DNA of 64,000 bases from Inonotus obliquus (taxonomy: Eukaryota; Basidiomycota; Agaricomycetes; Hymenochaetales; Hymenochaetaceae), in assembly GCA_032164295.1 (NCBI GenBank), contig JAJHTX010000003.1, positions 2,914,001 to 2,978,000 of the forward strand, read 5' to 3'. This document shows positions 56,013-64,000 of this stretch, one piece after another. A program made the translations under genes and the position numbers. The notes below the pieces were generated by a model. That model was not told where the DNA came from. It worked only from the letters and a program-made list of their open reading frames with translations, and made no database searches. Every line of letters starts with the position of its first letter. Within the stretch, counting starts at the first letter, position 1.

Positions 56013-59000
56013 TTAGTCCTTCAGACAGGTATATAAAGGAATTGTCACCTCACCTTCCTCATCAAGCAAACTGTGCTCCTCCACACAAGCGTGTATGAAA
56101 TCTCCAAGGACGAGATATCGTCTCTTCGGTCTACCAAAAACCACACACCATTAGCAAATGAACTGGTTTACCCCAATAGACCAAGAAACGCGTGCAATGT
56201 AGGGGGAAACCAAAAACTTACTTCGAAGTTCGCTGCATGAGTTCCTTCCTCCGACTAATATCTCGCTTATCGAGAACAACATGTGTTAGCTTTGGATCGT
56301 CCAAGTTTGAAGTGATACGTCCCCCATTGGAAACGATAAGGTCTTCAATATCTACGAGACTGTACAACCCGAGTATATTAGATACCAAGAATATGAGGAG
56401 AGAGGATACTAACGAGGAAGCGATTTTCTCTTTATATTTAGCTTTGACTTCCATTCCATACCGTTCGGCATTTGCAGGGGTATCAAGGTAGAAGCAGAAA
56501 TGCTTGAAGAACTTCTCTGGATCAAGTTCCATGGCATTGTCGTCTTCTCCCATCTTCACTCCAGACTGCAAGGAAGTCAGTTAGTCAAACGCGTGAACGA
56601 GAGTGAAGAAAGCAGGTTCGAGTTACATTTTCTGGACTACCCTGGGTATCCCGAAGGGTCTGGCAAAGCGCAATTTCAGTTTCAAGTCCCGCTGTAAGCT
56701 ACACCAATGACATACAGAGGGTGTACCATTATCCCCAGGCACAGGGGGTTTCTCCGGAAGAACCCACTCTTCAGCCTCCTCATCGAACCGTAATTCATCA
56801 TAGTCCGAATCTGGGTCTGTCCCAGAGTCCTCTGGAGGCTCATTCGCGGGTGCTTTCCCGAGTGGCTTATCCACTTTGAACCAATCTGCCATAGCTGGAT
56901 CAATTTCAGACTGCCTTCGTGCTAGGGGTTCCGCAGTCTCGTGCTCTACGTCACTCTGCGTAGCGGATGACGGAGTTCCGTCTCGTGGAGCATCAGTAAC
57001 ATTATTTTCTTTGCTTGATTCTTGATTCTTGTCATCGACCCCGGCGCTGTAATCCTTGTCGAGTTTCCGATCTGAAGTTGCATGGAAGAAGTACCTGATC
57101 GACTTTCGTCAAGCACCTATCAATCCGATAGGATAAAGAAGACTGACTTGCGATGCAGTGGAAGTCGCTTCCCCTGATCTAAACAATCATACACCCAAGA
57201 TGGTCGAATAATGTCGTGTATATCCTTGTCTATGATGAGCTTCAAGTCGTATGCTATCAAAATGGTGAGACCGAAGAAAAGTCAAGTATGATAGGAAAGG
57301 CTTTACGAATGGCAGTGCCGCTATAAACCACAAGAATCGGATCAATGCCCTTTGCAATCTGCACATACTTTCCGCCGTTGGAATGGATCCTGAGAATATA
57401 CAGTTGGCGCGAGAGTTTCTCTTAATCTTCGATTACCAACTCACAGTTTCTGAAGCTCCTTCTTCTCCTTGTCCCCATTTCTATTTCGTGGGTCGGAGGC
57501 AACCACTGTCATCATGTACTCAGAAGAAGACCTGTTGGGAAGCTTCGGTGTACATACTAAACTTCAAGCCCTCAAAGATATCGGATCGTACATCAATATC
57601 CTTGAGTTTCTCGCCTTGATACTCTGGCAAAACAGCCACCGGCTTCTTCGGCAATTTGCGCTTCTTCTTTGTCTTCCTGTAGGTGAAATCAAGTTAGCCT
57701 GATTATTGAGAAACTACGAATTTCTATGACACCGACAAGTCGCTATCCTCCATCTTCCTTTTCCGTTCAGTCTTCAAACTTTCAAGGACAGCTACCTCCC
57801 GCATTAGTACGAGCACTCAATTGACCTGCTATCTGCCTTACTAGTAGCCGACATGCAATCCTCGATGCCAAGGTCATCCCGAATGGACATCGCGCGTGGG
57901 AAGCGCATCGTGAATCCGAGATGGTATTGATCTATGAGAGTAAATAAATAGTTTAGTTGTTGAATGTACTGGGAGAGGGAACTATTCACCACTTGGAGTA
58001 ATTTCTGCAGCCTTGATTTTCAAGATGAAGGAGCTACCAGATGAGGGTCAAATTCGAGAGCTTCGGGGCGGGAAAGCAGCACTGCGTACTCTTCTTGTTC
58101 AAGGTAGACATCGCCTTTATCATCAGAACCTTTCTTTGAGGCCTGGTACCACAAAGGCAGATTATTCTTATCCAAAGGTTTCCAGTTCTTTTGGCGGATC
58201 CAGACATAGTCCGCATATGAGAGCCCCGTCCCGATACGCACGAATGTACTATACCTAAGGAATTTGTAACTACGAGACAAACAAGAGGGACTGGTTGCGT
58301 GTGTCTTACTTTAGTTCATCGTCTAAATCCGTGGTTCTTCTGTCGTCCAAGACCGCACATATAAGTGTCGATACGCCGCCGCTGCGATATCCCGTGCCGT
58401 AATTCCCAGCTGTACAAGAGATCAGGTTTCAATGCCAACGCGCCGAATAAGTTCACTCACAAACGACAAGCAGGTCAACCGTTTCCCCCATGTTGTCCTG
58501 AATTCTTAAGTTCAGGAATCTCCGACAACAGATGAGCAGGACTCTCACACTGTACTCCGGCTTCACCTTCACCCAGTCCTTATTTCTCCCGTTCAGCACA
58601 TACTCAGAGTTCGGATGTTTGAGAATTAGTCCTTCGCCTCTGTTTGTCATGACCTCGTCGAGTCTCTTCCGCACATCATTTACGTTCTTGCCTTCATACT
58701 CCACCACAAACTCGAGTCTACCTTTGACTTCCTTCATGCACGATTTCAAGTTGCGCTTCCGGAACTTCAACGAACGTCTTCCCAGGAAGATTCCGTTGAG
58801 GTAAAGCAAGTCAAATACTTTGACTACAGACGTAGAGTGAGTCCTCTGCCATGTCAATAACTGAGATTTACTTACAACATGGACGAGGATTTCTCATGGA
58901 CTTGGCCTTGTCTATTGCAGCATGAGGCACTCAATTCCCTTTTACTGAAATGGGATCCTCACCAAGTGCGGCTGTTTTTAGCGTACCAAAAGGTAGATTC

Positions 59001-60512
59001 CGCTCTGACACAGGATCCCATACTAACATTTCTCCGTCAAGGATGATTCTGTAAGAGTACTTAGTAGATGAGCGTCCGCATCCAAGGCATACCGCTTACT
59101 CATCAACGCGTTCGTCGAAAGCGTTGTGAATGTAAGGTGTTAGGCTACCGGTTTCCTCATTTGCTCCGTATAGGTATGTATAATTCTTTCCTTTTCTGAG
59201 TTTGCGATCGGCTTCAGTCAAGAATGCAACACAATTTTGACCCGGGGACCCTCCGCACCTGGAACAGTAGAAGAATTCCTTCCCTCGTTTATGTAGCTGC
59301 ATCCGTTCTCCATCAAGCTTCTCCTCGATGATGAAAGTTTGGCCCTGCATATCTCTTATGCAGTCTTCAAATTTGACCGGCCGTTTGGACAGCATCGGCG
59401 CAAATGGGCGGAAAAGATTGACTTGTTTGTCCGCGTCATTCAGTCGACGCGAGGGATCCCAGAGTTCATGAGCAACCTTTTTCAGGTCAGAGCATGCATT
59501 GTATAGATCCAGGGCTATTAAAGACAATCAGTCATATGTCACGTGTATAAACTCACGACCCACCATCGGGATGGAATACGGACAAAACTGACGACTCTTT
59601 GACGTTGATTTGCATGTCTGTGAAGTCATATTAGGAACAGTACTATGATGCTAGCTATATCTTGGACCACACCTTTAAGGATAATTCGAGCTATCCATCG
59701 TTGCTCCTCAGGAGTGCAGGAATTATAAATTCGTTGCAATAACTTGGACTGAACGTCTCTGTGCGGTGTCAATTAACCGTCTCAGAGGCAAACGATAGAC
59801 GATTTTACGCACTGCTTGCCAATGCTTTGACTTAGTTGATTCAAAGTATCATTCACTTGGTCGACTGTTAAGCTGCCTTGGGTCACAGAAGACCGCTTGC
59901 TTACGACTTCGAATAATACGGTCGGGAAATCTCCAGATGTTTTCTAGTAAGTTGGTCGATCAGATAAAGTTTTCTGGTCTGAGACAGGACACAAACGTCT
60001 GCGTCAGTTGGTCGCTTCCAGTTAAGCAATCTCACAGCATCCGGGTCCCTCATTCCTAGCGGTATGAGCTTGATGTATGTCTTTGCGAGATTCTTTTCCT
60101 TTAGTCCATAGACCGATCGTTCACGGTCTTTCTTGATGCCCACAGTGGAGTTAAGGATGGCATAAAGAGGTCATTCGGACCTGGGACGTACCTGGGGAAG
60201 GATGAGACGTAGTACGGGATAAAGATCCTTTCCTGCATCACGACGCCATCCCTATGATCCGCTGACTCAATACGAAAGAACCAAATCAAACCGAGCTTCA
60301 CGTACGTTGAACCACGTTGCTAGACGCCTTCTCCTGCTCTCATGCCTCCGATCATTCGCAAGATGGTCTAGAAGTTCTGTGAGGATAGGGAAAGGTGGAC
60401 TACTGAAGTTCTGCGGTACGGGTTGAGTGGAACTCCGTTGACTCTGGGCAGGCGCAGCCGAATCTGCTGCTTCTTCAAGGTTCGCTTCGCTCGGTGGGGG
60501 AGTTATTTGCAT
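56013..60512 (-). CDS. LIG4: DNA ligase IV (non-homologous end joining)
   Basis: Many exons from MQITPPPSEANLEEAADSAA (60512) to TAA at 56013-56015. N-terminal DNA-binding part: FPILTELLDHLANDRRHESR, KDLYPVLRLILPQ, VYGLKEKNLAKTYIKLIPLG. Nucleotidyltransferase core: FIIEEKLDGERMQLHKRG with the adenylated Lys (about 59330), ILDGEMLVWDPVSERNLPFG, KVFDLLYLNG, GEGLILKHPNSEY and DWVKVKPEY. The oligonucleotide-binding part follows (VRIGTGLSYADYVWIRQK), then an acidic linker (DPDSDYDELRFDEEAEEWVL) and BRCT repeats (VSNGGRITSNLDDPKLTHVV; PKRRYLVLGDFIHACVEE). EKLDGER plus paired BRCTs is diagnostic for ligase IV, which seals broken ends with Xrcc4/Lif1. I saw no lesion, though not every one of the ~18 introns was checked. 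Confidence 0.93.
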
Positions 60513-60846
60513 TGCAGTATCGCTTTGCGGCTCAATACAGCCAGCCGAGTGGGTGATGGGTCGAACCAATATTAAGTCCAAGCACTTACGTCCAACTTAC
60601 AATGACTCAAATCTGGTGGCTGCGCGATGAATGAGTCTGGCAGTGGTGACACACGTGTTGTCACGTCCACGTGATCGAGTTGCTGATGTGTTTCACGAAT
60701 CACTGTTTGCTGATGTGTGTGCTCTGATCGTATTGTCAGTTGCATCCAGGGCAGGGAGGGGTGCGAGTCAGCCTCAAGAGCAGGATCAGTCTAGTTATAA
60801 ACCGACTTCAAGATGAATTGTCCGTCCGTACTCGACTGCTCGAACT
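60513..60846. promoter_or_regulatory. Upstream region shared by LIG4 and the kinase gene
   Basis: 334 bp between divergent starts. It contains a repeated CACGTG-type context (GACACACGTGTTGTCACGTCCACGTGATC at 60648 onward holds two CACGTG E-boxes, at about 60653 and 60669). No TATA box is obvious. Confidence 0.5.
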
Positions 60847-63471
60847 ATGACCACCATGGCTGACGACCCTCGGCTGGTTACCCCGCCTCAGCTGCCGCGC
60901 CGCGGGCGCAAGTCGGACCATCCCCGTATGATTGGGCCATGGAAAATCGGCCGAACAATCGGAAAGGGCGCAATGGGTGAGCCCTCTATTGATTTCCTCA
61001 CTCTTCTTTGGTAACCCAGTCCAGGTGTCGTAAGAATTGCGCGTCATTCAAAGACGGGTAAATATGCAGCCATCAAGATAATGTCCAAGTTGCAAGTCAT
61101 CCAGTCGCGCCGGTCGCTGAAGAATATGGAAGACGATGCCGAGCGAATAATGCTAGCACTGGAGCGCGAGATTGTCGTAATGAAACTCATAGATCATCCG
61201 AACATTATGCGTCTTTACGACGTCTGGGAGACTTCTGGAGAATTATACCTTATCCTTGAATACGTCGAAGGTGGCGAACTCTTCGACTATATCATTGAGC
61301 ACGGCCGTCTCTCGGAAGCCGAAGCACTGGACTACTTCCAGCAGCTCATTGGTGCTATGGACTACTGTCACCGCCTCAACATTGCACATCGCGATCTGAA
61401 ACCGGAGAATATCCTCCTCGATAAGGACAAGATCTTGAAGGTGGCTGACTTCGGAATGGCCGCTTGGCAACCTGGTGACAGTCTGTTGAAAACGTCTTGC
61501 GGCAGTCCTCATTACGCTGCCCCGGAAGTCATCTCTAGCAAACCGTATGACGGAGCGATCTCCGACGTATGGTCTTGCGGGGTTATCCTCTATGCCCTAT
61601 TGGCCGGTCGACTGCCTTTCGACGATGAGGATATATGTGCTCTACTGGAGAAGGTCTCCGTCGGGAAATTCAACATGCCGAATGACATTGACTTTAGGGC
61701 GCAAGATCTGTTGCGCAAAATGCTGGAGAAGGATGTCACGAAGCGGATCAAGATTCGAGAAATAATAAGGCATCCTTGGTTCACATCACACCCGCCGCGG
61801 CACCCGCATTGCAACGCCCCTTCCCTGGATGAGATCTCTCGTCCGATCAAGAAGGCTTCTGAAATCGATGTTGACATCTTCGGGAATCTGCGAACTCTCT
61901 GGCACGGCGCTTCAGACGAGGATATCATAGAAGGTTTGATCAACGAGAAGCGGTCCTGGGAGAAAGTCGCGTACACTCTTCTAATGAGGTATCGAGCAAA
62001 GTGTTATGATAACTATAGTGAGGAACTGGAACGCGCTAGGTCACAGCGTCGGACAGAGAGAAGGCGGAGGCGTGCTCAAACGGAAGGAAATAAGGAGACT
62101 AATTCCACTCCGAATGACCGACCCACGACCCCACCAACTATGGCACGGCCAGAGCCGCCTACTCCCCGCCGGGCAGCGAACATGGGGAACAGACTACCGA
62201 ACTCACGACCTACCTCTCTTCCTCCGCCAACCGTAACAAGCACAATACGAAGAGTCATTCAAAACGCCGCGCCTACAGGGGTGACCCCAGATCTACCTGG
62301 CCAGTCTCTACTCAGTCCGTCTCTTCTATCGCCTACGCTATTTGCTAGCTCCCCACAAGCTCCTACTTCTCCGGCATCGCCGATCTGGCAGGTCCTAGAT
62401 GTTGCGCCACCACTCGATGTACCGGAACTGCACGACGAGCGAGTTCAGCGATATTTGCAGGAAATTATCGACCGACTCAATACAATGCAGAATCAACCTG
62501 GAGCGCTGGCCTTATCACCTATGCCATCTAATGGTACGCCAGGCTCCTTCACGACTCGGCCTCTGCAAACACCGGGAAAACCACGGATACCCTCAACAGT
62601 GGTCGAAGACGATCTAGACTTCACGTACGTCCTCGTTTCGCAATCAGAAGGCGAGGTAGACGCTTGCGGGTTAGGTATCTCGACGTCGACGTCCGCTCGA
62701 GTAATGGGGAAGGAGAACAAAGGTACTAGCGTACTGAAGAAATCCTCCTTGCGCAAGAAAGGAGATTCCCTCGAAGGAGAACGTCGACCCCTTGCAGACC
62801 GACGCGTGCAGATCGTTCTCCCTCCACCCGTGGAACGTAATCAAAGTAAACACAGACGCGTCTCCTATGACTCCTGCACAACAAACTCCGCGGCATACTC
62901 AATCTCCAATGGCAGCTCATCATCTTTCAACGTCTCATCTACACCCAAGATTTCTTGGTTCGCGAACCTCTTCAAGCCTCGTTCAGGTTCTTTCAGACTT
63001 ATGTCGACGAAGGACTTAAATACGACATGCGAGGAGTGTCGAAGACTCCTCGTCACTGCAGGAGTGAACTTCGTATTAATGGATACAGAAGACCCACGTG
63101 TAACTTTCCTTCGATGCCATCTTGACGAAGTACGTGACCCAGCAGGTGTAATGGCCACGGTCAAATCAGTCAAATTCCGCGTTGAGTTACGTAAACTCAA
63201 CTCTAGGCAGTCGAATGAAACGGGGTATAGTGTGTCGGTAGAAATGATCTTGGAGAAGGGATCTGTGGGTACTTTTAGACTGGTTCATCAGAGGTTGAGG
63301 AAGGACTGGGATCTTGATGTAGTGGTCGAGCATGAGCCAGAGGGAGATTGGGATGTAAGCGGTGCGGAGTCGAGGATTTTGAATGCTTTTCATGAGGAAC
63401 CGGTTGAAGGACGAAAGCGCAGGATGACATATCCCAACACCGTGCTTGAACTGGAAGAGAACATGTACTAG
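60847..63471 (+). CDS. Gin4/Hsl1/Nim1-type serine/threonine kinase
   Basis: Two exons (60847-60976 and 61025-63471) give 858 residues; a second ATG at 60856 has the better context (CCACCATGG). The kinase domain covers about residues 35-300: glycine loop IGRTIGKGAMG (across the intron), YAAIKIMSK with the Lys, LYLILEYVEGGELFDYI, HRDLKPENILLD (about residue 165), DFGMA (about 185), CGSPHYAAPEV in the activation loop with Thr before it, and HPWF at the end. The 500-residue tail is Ser/Pro-rich and ends with a compact region (CHLDEVRDPAGVMATVKSVK, FRVELRKLNSRQ, GTFRLVHQRLRKDW) that could be a KA1 membrane-binding domain. Such kinases work at the septin collar and control entry to mitosis by restraining Swe1/Wee1. 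The exact subfamily member is not certain. Confidence 0.85.
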
Positions 63472-64000
63472 TCTGCTATACTATAATTGATACACTATAC
63501 CTGTACCTGTATTATACATTATCGTTAATGAGAACAGTCAATTTTTCACTCCATTCCTCCCTGCATCTAGTCAACTCAACTGGGAGCAAATGCAACCAAT
63601 CGCTATCCGTTTTTCTGTGCCGGCACACAGTGCATTTCACTTCGTAAAAGCCGAAGTTTGAATGGGACGGAGGACAGCGTCAATATAAGCTTTGCAGCAA
63701 CAGAGTCATGTTAGTATTGTCTATTCTTCAATTCACCAAAAGCACCGCGAGTCCTACACAACTACAATAATCCTAGCTAGGGTGGGCCGGCTCATAATGT
63801 ACCACTCGTCAAGCCAGGAGGGAACCCAGAGAAATCCACTTGGTCTTCTGAGACTACAAGCCCGCCAATTGTATACGATACCCGTAACCTCAACCGTATG
63901 TTGCTCTGATAGCACGGAAGTCATTAGCCGTCATGTAGTGTGAAAAAGCCATCTGATGGTTACTTACTCCTACAGGCGCGACAACACGCATTAGTTGCGT
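63472..64000. other. 3' flank of the kinase gene, no gene seen
   Basis: 529 bp to the end of the window: the kinase 3' untranslated region and unique sequence. The 83-codon plus-strand frame at 63692 has no coding character. Confidence 0.5.

Overview
The window is nuclear DNA of a filamentous basidiomycete, most likely an Agaricomycete. The evidence is many short GT-AG introns (about 45-75 nt) in almost every gene, the gene families present (a Crinkler-like P-loop NTPase, M20 Gly-Xaa carboxypeptidases, an M50B-like membrane protein, an FCH-DEP-RhoGAP protein), and transposon families typical of mushroom genomes. The species cannot be named from the sequence.

Layout. 1-32 kb is a transposon island. 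It holds (i) a 1.08-kb foldback element joined through one shared TA to a dead 1.23-kb Tc1-like element; (ii) a decayed M20 peptidase copy; (iii) a giant inverted repeat with ~1.6-kb arms, left arm 4.72-6.35 kb, right arm broken into four pieces (6.43-6.59, 17.93-18.92, 22.23-22.48, 26.42-26.58 kb) by three nested insertions. The insertions are an 11.3-kb Ty3 chromovirus with 1463-bp LTRs, a 3.3-kb Tc1/mariner element with an intact-looking spliced transposase and a second, unrecognised gene, and a 3.9-kb TA-target element with a decayed transposase and a repeat resembling the start of ubiquitin. The intact left arm keeps the empty site of each insertion, so boundaries and target duplications (TTTGT, TA, TA) can be read directly. 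After a 32-bp minisatellite come a broken Gly/Asn/Ser-rich gene, a second decayed M20 copy and a Crinkler-like P-loop NTPase gene.

32.9-38.8 kb holds two tandem M20 carboxypeptidase paralogues, the likely sources of both decayed copies. From 39 kb on the window is a dense housekeeping region: cofactor-independent phosphoglycerate mutase, FIS1, an M50B-like membrane protein, histone H2A, an Rgd2-type FCH-DEP-RhoGAP protein, mitochondrial ribosomal protein mL44, TMA16, a Zap1-like C2H2 factor, DNA ligase IV and a Gin4/Hsl1/Nim1-type kinase. Neighbours are mostly divergent or convergent with gaps of 0.1-0.9 kb. These genes serve separate pathways and form no evident functional cluster.

The least ordinary material is in the chromovirus (an ATG-less 532-codon ORF before gag, an ORF inside the LTR, a membrane-anchored acidic ORF after pol, several TG-to-TA-type lesions), the second gene of the Tc1/mariner element, and the ubiquitin-like repeat in the 3.9-kb element.
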